Assembly (NCBI RefSeq): GCF_900142215.1
Contig: NZ_FRAC01000017.1
Location: 1 to 64,000 of the forward strand
Reading direction: 5' to 3'
Length of the DNA stretch: 64,000 bases
DNA from: Anaerocolumna jejuensis DSM 15929
GTDB taxonomy: Bacteria; Bacillota; Clostridia; Lachnospirales; Lachnospiraceae
Each line of letters opens with the position of its first letter. Position 1 is the first letter of the stretch. Under the pieces are notes generated by a model. It saw nothing but the letters and a program-made list of their open reading frames with translations. It made no database searches and was not told where the DNA came from. Position numbers and translations under genes: made by a program. This document shows positions 35,182-43,979 of this stretch, piece after piece.

Positions 35182-37635
35182 ATGGCTAAAAAAGGTAACA
35201 GCAGAGGAAAAGGAAATACATCTCCAACTCAAGCAAAATCAACATCTGTATCCATAAGCGCAGATGATGTAGCATTATTAGAGAAAGCGAAATCTATTGC
35301 TAAGGATGGAGAGATTGATAGAAATGAATTAAAAAGTATGTTGGAAGACGAGCTGGTCAAGGAAATTGAAGAGAAAAGACAACAGCAAGAGACTGAATTA
35401 GAATCTCAAAAAGCCAGCTTTGAAGAACAATATAAGAAAGAACTAGATAAAAAACACAGCGGTTTAAAAAAGGAAACAGTTGATCTTGAAAAAACAAAAA
35501 ATGCGCTTGAAAGTAGTATTAATAGACTTCAGTCAGAACTTGACAATGCTTCTAAGAAAATTGAGGAAGGCGAGGCTGAGAAGAAATGTATAATAGAGAA
35601 GGCTAAGGAAGAAGCACAAAAAATCGTTGATAAGGCAAAAGAGGATGCTGAGGATGCTAGTAAAGAAGTTTTAGATGATATAGTACAGAAAAAATTGGAA
35701 TTGGAAGATGAAAAGGATGGTATTGAGACCCAGCAGTTAGAGCTTGAAGCACGTGAGGTACAATTGGCATCAAAAGAAAAGAGAATCGAAAAACAAGCAG
35801 CAATTTATGATGCAGCTAATCCAGATGTCGTAGAATCTCTGAACAGGCAGCTTAATGTTACAAGAGAACAGTTAGATGCTGTAAGAGATGAGTATGAGAA
35901 AGTTCAAATTGAATTGAATAAGATTAAACTCAAACAGATTAAATCAGAAGGAATTTCTCCTGAAGAATTACAAGAAGAGAATGATCGACTGTTAGAAAAA
36001 ATAGAGGACCTTGAAAATAAGTGTAAGCGTTATTCGGATTACGAACTACTTGAAATGAAAAGAGCTCTTGATGCGGAGAAGGATTATCTTACAAGAATTC
36101 AGAATCAGGATGCTGAAATAGCAGAGAGTAAAGCAGAACTTGTAAGATTAAAGAATGGTCAGATGGAATATGAGCAACTTAGATCTCAATTAGATTTACT
36201 TCGTACTTTAAATGACCATTTAAGAGGAGAGCTTGATAACACAAAGAAGATGTTAGAAAGCAGTGTAGGTGAGATTTGTCCAGCACTCACGGCAATTGAT
36301 ATTCAGCAGACTGAAATGAGCGGAGAAGAATATAATCGTTCTGTGGAGAGAGAAGATCTTAAGGTGGATCTGAGATCTATGAATCTTCCTAAACTTATAA
36401 CACATGTAAAAACATATGCAGCAGGCAGAGCAAAACCGCTATATTATTCAGATAAAGATCTTAGAGCATACATTGCAGGAATGGCATCGTCACATTTGTC
36501 AATTTTACAAGGAATGTCAGGAACAGGTAAGACAAGTCTTCCTAAGATATTCGCAGAGGCGATATTAGGTGAGATAAATGTTGTTGCTGTAGAATCTTCA
36601 TGGAGAGATAGAAATGAACTTCTTGGTTACTATAATGATTTTAGCAAGAAATTTACTGCTAAGGAGTTTACTTGCGATTTATATAGAGCCGGTTGTGATA
36701 GATATAAGGACACCATCTATATAATCGTATTAGATGAAATGAATCTGTCTCGAGTTGAATATTACTTTGCAGATTTCTTATCTGTGTTGGAGGATAAAAC
36801 ATCTAATTGGAAGATTAAATTAGTAGATACGGATTTAAGACAACTTCCTACAGAAATTACTAAAGAGGTGAAAGATGCTTTAGCTAACGAAAAATCTAAA
36901 GAATTAGTAGAACTGAAGAGTGTAGTAGATGAATTGTATTCGGATATGAAATTAAATGAAGATGAAGAAACTAAGGTATCATCGAATGATAAACTTCGAT
37001 TAATTGCTTATTTATCCGGAAAAAAATTCAAGAATGCAGCGAATACAAGATACTTAGTTGGTGGACCACAAAACCTTATTGATGGTAACACTGTCAAAAT
37101 TCCAGCGAATTTATGGTTTGTAGGTACAGCAAATAGAGATGAATCGACTTTTGAGATTACTGATAAGGTATATGATAGAGCTCAGGTTCTTGAGTTTAAC
37201 AAACGTGCAAAAGGAAATCAAGTTGAGGAGATAGAGAAAATTTATCTGCCATATGAAACATTAAATCGTATGTTTAAAAAGGCAGAGGCTGATTTTACAT
37301 TTGATGCTGAAACGTATGCTTTATTGAATGAAATAGAGCAGATTTTACAAGCAAACTTTAAGGTATCTTATGGAAATCGTATTTTGGACCAGATGAATAC
37401 TTTTGTTCCGGTATATGTAGCAGCAGGACAGGGATCAGGATTAACCGATGATCAGCTTATCAGAGAAGCAATAGATTATCAGCTTACATATAAGGTATTA
37501 AGGAAACTTGAGTATATAGAGATGAATAGAGATGCAAATAAAGATGCAGGTGATAAACTTCGTAAGAAGTTTGAACAAAATGAAATGAAACTCGCAAAAG
37601 AATTTATGGATTGGAAGCTCCGTGGGGAGGAATAA
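35182..37635 (+). CDS. McrB-like AAA+ ATPase with a long coiled coil
   Basis: The 817-residue protein has a Glu/Lys-rich coiled coil (about 30-400) and a McrB-type AAA+ motor. Walker A is GMSGTGKTS (444-452), Walker B is IIVLDEMNLSRVEYYFADF (Asp518, Glu519), and sensor 1 is FVGTANRDES near 650 with a nearby Arg (KVYDRAQ). The DEMN-type Walker B is typical of McrB, which couples GTP or ATP hydrolysis to the McrC nuclease. The next gene, 3 bases on, is DUF2357/McrC-like, so the two should form a complex. The coiled coil replaces the usual DNA-recognition domain. Confidence 0.88.
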   Translation: MAKKGNSRGKGNTSPTQAKSTSVSISADDVALLEKAKSIAKDGEIDRNELKSMLEDELVKEIEEKRQQQETELESQKASFEEQYKKELDKKHSGLKKETVDLEKTKNALESSINRLQSELDNASKKIEEGEAEKKCIIEKAKEEAQKIVDKAKEDAEDASKEVLDDIVQKKLELEDEKDGIETQQLELEAREVQLASKEKRIEKQAAIYDAANPDVVESLNRQLNVTREQLDAVRDEYEKVQIELNKIKLKQIKSEGISPEELQEENDRLLEKIEDLENKCKRYSDYELLEMKRALDAEKDYLTRIQNQDAEIAESKAELVRLKNGQMEYEQLRSQLDLLRTLNDHLRGELDNTKKMLESSVGEICPALTAIDIQQTEMSGEEYNRSVEREDLKVDLRSMNLPKLITHVKTYAAGRAKPLYYSDKDLRAYIAGMASSHLSILQGMSGTGKTSLPKIFAEAILGEINVVAVESSWRDRNELLGYYNDFSKKFTAKEFTCDLYRAGCDRYKDTIYIIVLDEMNLSRVEYYFADFLSVLEDKTSNWKIKLVDTDLRQLPTEITKEVKDALANEKSKELVELKSVVDELYSDMKLNEDEETKVSSNDKLRLIAYLSGKKFKNAANTRYLVGGPQNLIDGNTVKIPANLWFVGTANRDESTFEITDKVYDRAQVLEFNKRAKGNQVEEIEKIYLPYETLNRMFKKAEADFTFDAETYALLNEIEQILQANFKVSYGNRILDQMNTFVPVYVAAGQGSGLTDDQLIREAIDYQLTYKVLRKLEYIEMNRDANKDAGDKLRKKFEQNEMKLAKEFMDWKLRGEE

Positions 37636-37638
37636 TTA

Positions 37639-39798
37639 ATGGTTGTTATATATGTAAATAACAAAAACCAGAAGCAGATAATTTCTGGTGAGACTACAAC
37701 ATATGTACTTCCTTTCTCAGGTAGAATTTTGCTTTCTGAATTAAAGAACCCATTTGCTTATGTTAATGGAGATGCCATAAAGGTAGAGAATGGAAGAATA
37801 GAACTCGCTATTAATGATAAATCTTTAGAAATTGAAGCTGAAGACCAACACATTAATATTTGTGTTTTGTGTACACCATGGACGCCTACATTACTTCTTG
37901 ACTATAATTCGTTTGGAAGGGCTTTTGAAAACAATCTAATTGATGGCGTTATCGATGAGGAAATTCTTTTTGGCGCGATAGAAGATGAGGATGACGAAGA
38001 CTTACATATTCCATTATGTACGTTTAGTCGTTCATATGAAAATATTACTAGCCGAGAATTTGATATTGATAAAGCGTTGGATTATACACAAAGAATACCA
38101 TATGTTTTTTATAAGCCTAAGCAGCACTTAAAACAAGTTAACGAGTTGCGACCTGCCGCAGTGGCATCGAGAACAGGACAAGAATCCATAAGGTATCTTG
38201 CATCGCATAGTGAGCACTGGAAAGGAATAAAAGCTAACGGATTGATACCGGAACGTTTGTTGGCTAGGGTACTAGAAGACGACTATGCTATCTATGAAAA
38301 TAAGGCGGCAAAGACATTAGTAGATAATTTACTGAGAATGGTTTCAAAGTTAAGATTGGAAACAATGGACTGTGAACTCCAAATTAATATGGATGACTCT
38401 CATTCTGTTAGTTCTGAGCAGAAAAGTTATTTTAGGGCAAAGGATGCATTACTTAAAGGATTAGATGATGATGACATTTATATAACACAGGAAATACTTG
38501 CAGAGCAGACAACAAAACTTAGCGATATTATAGATCTTCTCAGTGACAGCAAGGCTACCCAACTTTATCGTGGTTTACGTAGAATATCACCAGTAAGAGG
38601 AAAATTGAAGCAGACAAACATATTTATGAAAGATAAACATTATAAATATGTTTATAAGCTATGGAATTTGTTAGAAGGAGCAAATGAGGTTGGGATTGGT
38701 GAAATTGCAAAACCTTTAGAGCATGAGTATGATATCTTCTGTCGAAGTTTACTACTTTTTGCATTAAGATACTTTAATTTTAAAGCAAATAACGAAACGA
38801 ATGATGTCTTAAAAGAAGGAAAGTTGCTGGAAAGTGATTATAGATTTGAAAATTGGCAAGCACATATCTATGAAGCTGATGAGTCAGATTGTGAGAATGG
38901 ATTTGTTTTAGAGCTTTCAAAGTATAATGAGATCACAGTTGACTTAAGTCAATATGAGATTTCAGAGAACTTGTTAAATGGTATAATAAAAGGAGTCGCA
39001 TTTAAAAATGGAATATTCTCGGCATCATATGCATTAACAGATAAAGAACAAGAGTTGCTTGTTAATGCTGCAAAAGTGGGTTGGGCAAAGAATCGGCAGA
39101 AAAATAATGCCAGTGAAATGAAACAAAAGTTATACTCTAGTTTTTATAATTTTGCTAATACATCTCATAAGATTCTGTTTGTACCATGGAAGTATTGTAT
39201 GCCAGATAATGTAGAGAAAATAAAGGAGACCTTAGAAAAAGTAAAGAATTCATTTGACTCAGATGGATATGATGAATGTTATGTATTGACCATATCTAGA
39301 CCAAATGAAATAAACGGTGTTGATGATGCTCAAGTAATGCAGAGAATGCTATTTTATGGAGATTCAAATGAAGATAAAGGAATGAAAAAGGGTAAGATTG
39401 GAATTGTTCCGATAAGTCTTAGTGATATTAATTCATATCGCCGTTATACAAAGATTTTTCTTAGACATATGGTTACTATAGATGATGAAAAGAAGATTTG
39501 TCCGATCTGTGGTCAAAAGCTCTATCAAAATAGTAATTCATTCGAATGCAGAAATCAGAGCTGTAGCTTTGAATTGATTGAGACGAAGTGCCCTAAATGC
39601 AAAGAGAAATATATTTTTTCAAGGTATCCCTTATCAAAATTAGCACAGACAAAAAGAGTGGAACATATAGGATTTAATATGCTTTATGAAGAAAATAGAC
39701 TTGCTTTTAAGAACATAACAGATGCTGTTATTGATAAGGAGAATGACAAATTGGTTCCAATATGCCCGCATTGTGGACATAATACTCAAAAGGAATAA
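37639..39798 (+). CDS. DUF2357/McrC-like protein with C-terminal zinc ribbons
   Basis: The 719-residue protein has an N-terminal beta region, a central part with YAIYENKAAKTLVDNLLR (about 215-235) and TQLYRGLRRISPVRG, as in DUF2357 proteins that accompany McrB-type ATPases, and a C-terminal pair of zinc ribbons (CPICG and CRNQSC, then CPKC and CPHCG, from about 622). DUF2357 proteins often carry a PD-(D/E)XK nuclease; I cannot place catalytic residues by eye. It is the last gene of the operon, followed by a strong terminator. Confidence 0.78.
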   Translation: MVVIYVNNKNQKQIISGETTTYVLPFSGRILLSELKNPFAYVNGDAIKVENGRIELAINDKSLEIEAEDQHINICVLCTPWTPTLLLDYNSFGRAFENNLIDGVIDEEILFGAIEDEDDEDLHIPLCTFSRSYENITSREFDIDKALDYTQRIPYVFYKPKQHLKQVNELRPAAVASRTGQESIRYLASHSEHWKGIKANGLIPERLLARVLEDDYAIYENKAAKTLVDNLLRMVSKLRLETMDCELQINMDDSHSVSSEQKSYFRAKDALLKGLDDDDIYITQEILAEQTTKLSDIIDLLSDSKATQLYRGLRRISPVRGKLKQTNIFMKDKHYKYVYKLWNLLEGANEVGIGEIAKPLEHEYDIFCRSLLLFALRYFNFKANNETNDVLKEGKLLESDYRFENWQAHIYEADESDCENGFVLELSKYNEITVDLSQYEISENLLNGIIKGVAFKNGIFSASYALTDKEQELLVNAAKVGWAKNRQKNNASEMKQKLYSSFYNFANTSHKILFVPWKYCMPDNVEKIKETLEKVKNSFDSDGYDECYVLTISRPNEINGVDDAQVMQRMLFYGDSNEDKGMKKGKIGIVPISLSDINSYRRYTKIFLRHMVTIDDEKKICPICGQKLYQNSNSFECRNQSCSFELIETKCPKCKEKYIFSRYPLSKLAQTKRVEHIGFNMLYEENRLAFKNITDAVIDKENDKLVPICPHCGHNTQKE

Positions 39799-39820
39799 CT
39801 TAATCACTGAATTGTGTAAA

Positions 39821-39862
39821 AAACCATGCGAAGTTACATTTCAACTTCGCATGGTTTTTTTA
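39821..39862 (+). terminator. Terminator of module B
   Basis: ACCATGCGAAGTT pairs perfectly with AACTTCGCATGGT around ACATTTC, followed by seven Ts. Confidence 0.92.
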
Positions 39863-39922
39863 ATTAATGAGAAAAGAATTTTTTGTATTATGGTTATACA
39901 AAGAACAGGAGGTAACAACGAT

Positions 39923-40165
39923 ATGGATATGGTAACTGTTAAACGTAATGGCGTGTATATAAGTTTTCCGGAATTGAAAAACAAAGAGGGTGTGATTAGA
40001 GAAGATATAATAAGAGAATCACGGATAAATGATAAATCAAAGCCAGTGGTTAAAGATATTTCAATCAAAAAGGCAATCAATTTGATTGTTAAGCCAATTT
40101 CACCCAAAAGCATAAATACTGGATATGTTAGCAGGACAACACTGATATTTTTGAAGCATACCTAG
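39923..40165 (+). CDS. Small protein of unknown function, probably truncated
   Basis: The 80-residue frame follows AGGAGG by about 10 bases. The first 65 residues (MDMVTVKRNGVYISFPELKN and on) are charged; the tail runs out of frame over the excisionase fragment at 40138. It was probably longer before a deletion joined it to that fragment. No family is recognised. Confidence 0.4.
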   Translation: MDMVTVKRNGVYISFPELKNKEGVIREDIIRESRINDKSKPVVKDISIKKAINLIVKPISPKSINTGYVSRTTLIFLKHT

Positions 40166-40242
40166 AGCAGTTTCGTATTCCGGGAGAGTATGAGGGAATG
40201 GCAAGAAAATTCATCCCTGATATGGGTAAGTTGTATTGTTAA
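40138..40242 (+). pseudogene. C-terminal fragment of a second excisionase-like gene
   Basis: The frame NTDIFEAYLEQFRIPGEYEG, ending KLYC and stop, matches the last 35 codons of the intact gene at 40338-40637 (which reads NTDIFEAYLEQFRIPGEYES). DNA differs at many third positions, so this is an old paralog, not a recent copy. Confidence 0.85.
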
Positions 40243-40337
40243 TCAAAGAATTAGTTGAACATAAACTGGTATAGGCGTACAATTAGTATGACCATATCGC
40301 ATATGGACTTATCCTTTTGAAGAAAGGAGAGTACGGA

Positions 40338-40637
40338 ATGCAAAACAAAGAGAAAAACAATACAACGGATGCTAGAAGAATTGATTTATTCATTTCCGAG
40401 GTAAGAAAGAGATTTATTACCTATAAGGAGGCAGCAGAGCTTTATAGTATAGGGCTCACATTGATTCAAGAGCATACAAAGATCTGTGGAGCAACTTATA
40501 AGTTAGGTAATAAGGTGTTAGTGAACACAGACATTTTTGAGGCATACTTGGAACAGTTTCGGATTCCCGGAGAATATGAGAGTATGGTAAAGAAAATAGT
40601 TCCTAGTCTTGTAGGTTTGTATTGTGAAAAATCTTAA
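40338..40637 (+). CDS. DUF6462-like excisionase/helix-turn-helix protein
   Basis: The 99-residue protein has a helix-turn-helix (KRFITYKEAAELYSIGLTLI, about 24-45) and the tail YKLGNKVLVNTDIFEAYLEQ as in DUF6462-type proteins that lie directly before tyrosine integrases. It probably acts as the excisionase or a directionality factor. AAAGGAGA precedes the ATG at 40338. Confidence 0.7.
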   Translation: MQNKEKNNTTDARRIDLFISEVRKRFITYKEAAELYSIGLTLIQEHTKICGATYKLGNKVLVNTDIFEAYLEQFRIPGEYESMVKKIVPSLVGLYCEKS

Positions 40638-40704
40638 AGTTATTGTTGAACATTAACTAATCGTGCGATATAATAATAGTATGATGAAACCGAGGTAGTA
40701 GTAG

Positions 40705-40893
40705 ATGGCTCATGCAGGTGGAAGACCACAAAGTGACAATCCCAAACAGAGTGTGCTTGGTGTTCGTGTAACAGCCGAAGAGCATGAAAAAATCAAGAAA
40801 TATGCTGCCCAACATCAACAGACCATATCACAGGTAGTACTTGAGGGTGTAGAACTTCTATTTAATAATGAAAAAACTCAAAAGGAAACCTAG
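40705..40893 (+). CDS. CopG-like small DNA-binding protein
   Basis: The 62-residue product (SVLGVRVTAEEHEKIKKYAA, then TISQVVLEGVELLF) has the ribbon-helix-helix pattern of CopG/MobC-like proteins. It lies just before the integrase and may control excision or, in the ancestor, mobilisation. Confidence 0.7.
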   Translation: MAHAGGRPQSDNPKQSVLGVRVTAEEHEKIKKYAAQHQQTISQVVLEGVELLFNNEKTQKET

Positions 40894-40930
40894 TAGAATT
40901 TTCTTTCCTTTCCCTAGAAAGGAGAGAGCA

Positions 40931-42172
40931 ATGGCGAAAGCTAAAGTTAAACAAAGAAAAGACTCAAAGGGCAGAGTGCTCCAGAAGGGAGAAAGCCAAC
41001 GCAAATCAGATGGGATGTATATCTATACTTATGTTGATCCTTATGAAAAACGGTGCTACTGTTATTCAACAGATTTGTTCAAGTTAAGAGAGAAAGAACA
41101 AGACTTAATGAGAGCACAGATGGATGGATTGGATTATTATGTAGGTGGTAGAGCAACCATCAACATGACATTTGATCGTTATATGAGTACGAAATACAAT
41201 CTCAGGCAAACGACAAGATCTAATTATATCTACATGTATAACCGATTTGTCAGAGATGAATTTGGAGAAAAGTTGCTGACGGAAGTAAAGTACACAGATG
41301 TGAAGTTGTTTTATTATCATTTATTAAATGATAAAGATATTGCAATCAACACTCTGGATAACATCCATACAGTGATTCATCCAATATTCGATATGGCAGT
41401 AAGAGATGACATTATCCGAAAGAATCCTTCGGATGGAGTAATGGCAGAGCTTAAGAAGAATAGTGGAAAGAATAAGGGAATTAGACATGCTCTAACCTTA
41501 GTGCAGCAGAAAGCATTTATTGATGCAATCAGATATTTCCCTGAATATGTTCACTGGTATCCAATCTTTGTTACACTTCTTGGTACTGGGATGCGAATTG
41601 GAGAATGTATAGGTCTTAGGTGGAAAGATGTAGATTTTAAGCATCGTTGTATTAGCGTTAACCATGCTGTTACTTATTACACAAGAGAAGGCAAGGCAGG
41701 TTTTGGTGTATCGAAACCAAAGACAGAAGCTGGTGTTAGAAGTATTCCTTTAATGGATACCGTATATAATACTTTGCAGAATGAATACGAGAGACAAAAG
41801 AGAGATGGGTTCTGTATAGCTGAAGTAGATGGAATGAATGGTTTTATCTTTTCTAACAAGAATGGAAATCTCCATAATCCACACTGCTTGAATCTGGCAA
41901 TCACTCGTGTTTCAGAAACCTATAATGCCAAAGAAATTATTGATGCAAAGAAAGAACAGCGTGAGCCGGTATTGATTCCTCATTTCTCGGTTCATCAGTT
42001 AAGACATACATTTTGCTCGAGACTGTGTGAGAATGAAACAAACATTAAAGTCATTCAGGAAATCATGGGTCATGCCAATGTTGAGACAACACTCGACATC
42101 TACACAGAAGTAAACTTTAATAAGAAACAAGATTCATTGGAAGAATTGTCACATAAGATTGACTTCTTCTAA
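40931..42172 (+). CDS. Tyrosine-type site-specific integrase
   Basis: The 413-residue recombinase is of the Tn916-like phage integrase family. It has an N-terminal DNA-binding arm (about 1-70), a SAM-like core-binding domain (about 75-175) and the catalytic domain with Arg in GTGMRIGECI (about 221), HQLRHTF (about 354-360), GHANVETT and the nucleophile Tyr in TLDIYTEV (about 390). All key residues are present, so it should be active. AAAGGAG lies before the ATG at 40931; the frame is open from 40868 but lacks a start signal there. Confidence 0.93.
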   Translation: MAKAKVKQRKDSKGRVLQKGESQRKSDGMYIYTYVDPYEKRCYCYSTDLFKLREKEQDLMRAQMDGLDYYVGGRATINMTFDRYMSTKYNLRQTTRSNYIYMYNRFVRDEFGEKLLTEVKYTDVKLFYYHLLNDKDIAINTLDNIHTVIHPIFDMAVRDDIIRKNPSDGVMAELKKNSGKNKGIRHALTLVQQKAFIDAIRYFPEYVHWYPIFVTLLGTGMRIGECIGLRWKDVDFKHRCISVNHAVTYYTREGKAGFGVSKPKTEAGVRSIPLMDTVYNTLQNEYERQKRDGFCIAEVDGMNGFIFSNKNGNLHNPHCLNLAITRVSETYNAKEIIDAKKEQREPVLIPHFSVHQLRHTFCSRLCENETNIKVIQEIMGHANVETTLDIYTEVNFNKKQDSLEELSHKIDFF

Positions 42173-42226
42173 TAGGAAAAAACAACTGCAAAAGGGAAAG
42201 AAAGTCCTTTGTTGTACTTCCGAAAC

Positions 42227-42238
42227 TACTACAACAAA
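42227..42238 (+). repeat. Proposed right attachment site (attR core)
   Basis: The second copy of TACTACAACAAA lies 55 bases past the integrase stop, in the same orientation as the copy at 14458. Confidence 0.5.
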
Positions 42239-42696
42239 ATGCCTCCAGGTGCAACGCAAGGTGCAACATAAAGCTATTATAGGGTATATAGTTGTGGTGA
42301 ATTGTATATAGTAAGCGAGATCAAGAAATCATTGATATATAAGGGAATGGTGTGATATATAAAGGTACTAGCAAAAGTTCCCGACGATGAAGAGCATTGA
42401 GAGATAATAGGGCTTAAATAAAGGATTTGTGGGCATGATGAGGTTTACATTTCATTTATGTCTAGTTTACACCCAAATAGCGAGACAAACAAAAAATTGA
42501 TTTTAAGATCAGTAGTTTATACTACTGGTCTTTTTATTTTGGCATAAAGATGCAATAATAGTAGAGGTTGATAAACCTCGCTTGTCTTAAGGGTCGTTTT
42601 TTTGCTATTAACTTGCTAAAATAAAGCAAATTTTACAAGCAGATTATATCAAAATATCTGCTGGAGAAAAATTTTTATAATCTGGAAGAATAAAGC
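42239..42696. other. Junction spacer between element and host genes
   Basis: No gene is supported. It holds a terminator (next entry), a weaker hairpin at about 42562-42590 (GAGGTTGATAAACCTC, then TTTTTTT at 42597) and AT-rich DNA. The host flank here would have followed lysS before insertion. Confidence 0.5.
42511..42540 (+). terminator. Terminator in the junction spacer
   Basis: ATCAGTAGT pairs with ACTACTGGT through a short TTAT loop, followed by CTTTTTATTTT. It could be the original host terminator downstream of lysS. Confidence 0.7.
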
Positions 42697-42727
42697 TTGA
42701 CTTGAACACGATGTCGTACTTTAGGAT
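42697..42727 (+). promoter_or_regulatory. MerR-type promoter with a 19-base spacer
   Basis: TTGACT at 42697-42702 and TAGGAT at 42722-42727 are 19 bases apart, the stretched spacing of MerR-controlled promoters. The spacer contains the small dyad ACGA-TG-TCGT, a possible operator for autoregulation. Confidence 0.5.
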
Positions 42728-42763
42728 TATGTTAGAAAGGTTGAAAGGAGTCTGGCAAAGCAT

Positions 42764-43750
42764 ATGGAATATATGACAGTTTCTGAGGTTTCGAGAGTGT
42801 TTGAAGTCTCAACGCGAATGCTAAGATATTATGAAAAGAAGGGACTGATTCAAAGCTCTAAGAAAGAGGATTATGCGTATCGTATTTATGATGAGAACGC
42901 TGTACGACGTCTGCAGCTTATTATTGTAATGCGTAAATTGAGAGTTCCGCTTAAGCAGATTTTATTGATGATGGAACAGGAGAAAAGTGCAGCTGCATTA
43001 GAGATTCTAAAAGAGAACCTGAATGAACTGGAAGAAGAAGCTGCAGCATTAGAAGTCATTCGGAATATTCTAAAATCCTTTATCGAAGGTTTAAGTGACA
43101 GTATTCATTTAAAGAATTGTCTGGATGTTCTTGATAATCAGGAACTGCTTACCCTGTCCAGGACACTCTGCCTTTCTAAACATAAACTGAAGGAGGAACC
43201 AACAATGAAAGAATTGAATGAAGCGAGTGAGGTATTAGAGAACAAGATGGATGCAAGAATCGTATTGCTGCCACCCTATACAGTTGCGGCTTATCATTTT
43301 ATAGGAGAAAGCCCGGAGGAGACTGCAGGTGATGTAATGGATCAGTTTGTTCAGGAAAGCAAGTTATATGAGAGAAAGCCAGATGCCAGAATGTTTGGGT
43401 TTAATCATCCGAATCCATCTGATAGCCGTGAACACTATGGATATGAGATCTGGATTACAATTCCGGATGATATGGAGATACCGGATAAGCTTATAAAGAA
43501 AAGCTTTGCTGGTGGCTTATATGCTGCACATACAATAGATTTCCCTAACTTCCACGAATGGAAAACTCTTGCCAAGTGGGTGGAGGAGAATGAAAAGTAT
43601 GATGCTAATTACAGTGAACTTGGTGAAGAGATAATGGGTGGATATTTGGAAGAACATTTGAACTGGGTTTATTCCAGCCATTTAAGATGGCCGGAGAACG
43701 GAATTGATGGAAAATTAGATCTGTTATTACCGATAAAGCTTAAAGAATAA
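42764..43750 (+). CDS. MerR-family regulator with GyrI-like effector domain
   Basis: The 328-residue protein has an N-terminal MerR helix-turn-helix and wing (MTVSEVSRVFEVSTRMLRYY, about 3-75), a coiled-coil linker (about 80-115) and a C-terminal GyrI-like/AraC-effector-binding domain (about 170-328, PYTVAAYHFIGESPEE and GYEIWITIPDDMEIP). Such proteins sense small, often drug-like molecules (BmrR-type). AAAGGAG precedes the ATG. It is a single transcription unit closed by a terminator and is not obviously tied to the glycan genes. Confidence 0.88.
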   Translation: MEYMTVSEVSRVFEVSTRMLRYYEKKGLIQSSKKEDYAYRIYDENAVRRLQLIIVMRKLRVPLKQILLMMEQEKSAAALEILKENLNELEEEAAALEVIRNILKSFIEGLSDSIHLKNCLDVLDNQELLTLSRTLCLSKHKLKEEPTMKELNEASEVLENKMDARIVLLPPYTVAAYHFIGESPEETAGDVMDQFVQESKLYERKPDARMFGFNHPNPSDSREHYGYEIWITIPDDMEIPDKLIKKSFAGGLYAAHTIDFPNFHEWKTLAKWVEENEKYDANYSELGEEIMGGYLEEHLNWVYSSHLRWPENGIDGKLDLLLPIKLKE

Positions 43751-43832
43751 ATGTTTCAATGGATACAATTAGAGCATTAGAAAACATAATTATTTTTAGA
43801 AAAGAGCCCTGTTTCGTACTACTTTTCTTGAA

Positions 43833-43871
43833 AAAAGAAAGGTTGATGTAAAATCAACCTTTCTTTTTTTA
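43833..43871 (+). terminator. Terminator after the MerR-family gene
   Basis: AAAGAAAGGTTGAT pairs with ATCAACCTTTCTTT around GTAAA, continuing into a run of Ts. Confidence 0.9.
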
Positions 43872-43979
43872 TTTCTGATTAATAAGATGGTTATAGATTT
43901 TAGCTTCTGTTAACAGCTGGAAAATAGGATAATATTCAACTATTAACGGAGTATCTTAAAAGTAAGGAGTGAATGGGCT

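Larger units (their letters stand above)
14458..42238. mobile_element. Degenerate integrative conjugative element carrying defence-like cargo
   Basis: The element of about 27.8 kb is bounded by 12-bp direct repeats, with a tyrosine integrase, DUF6462-type excisionase-like gene and CopG-like gene at the right end. Backbone remnants (DUF6075-like, DUF3970-like, ParA, DUF6133-like) are typical of clostridial conjugative elements, but no relaxase, coupling protein, VirB4 or VirB6 is present. Several genes end in chimeric joints, pointing to internal deletions. Most of the interior is AT-rich and codes for two multigene modules and an immunity gene. It probably cannot transfer itself, but integration and excision genes look intact. 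Confidence 0.7.
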
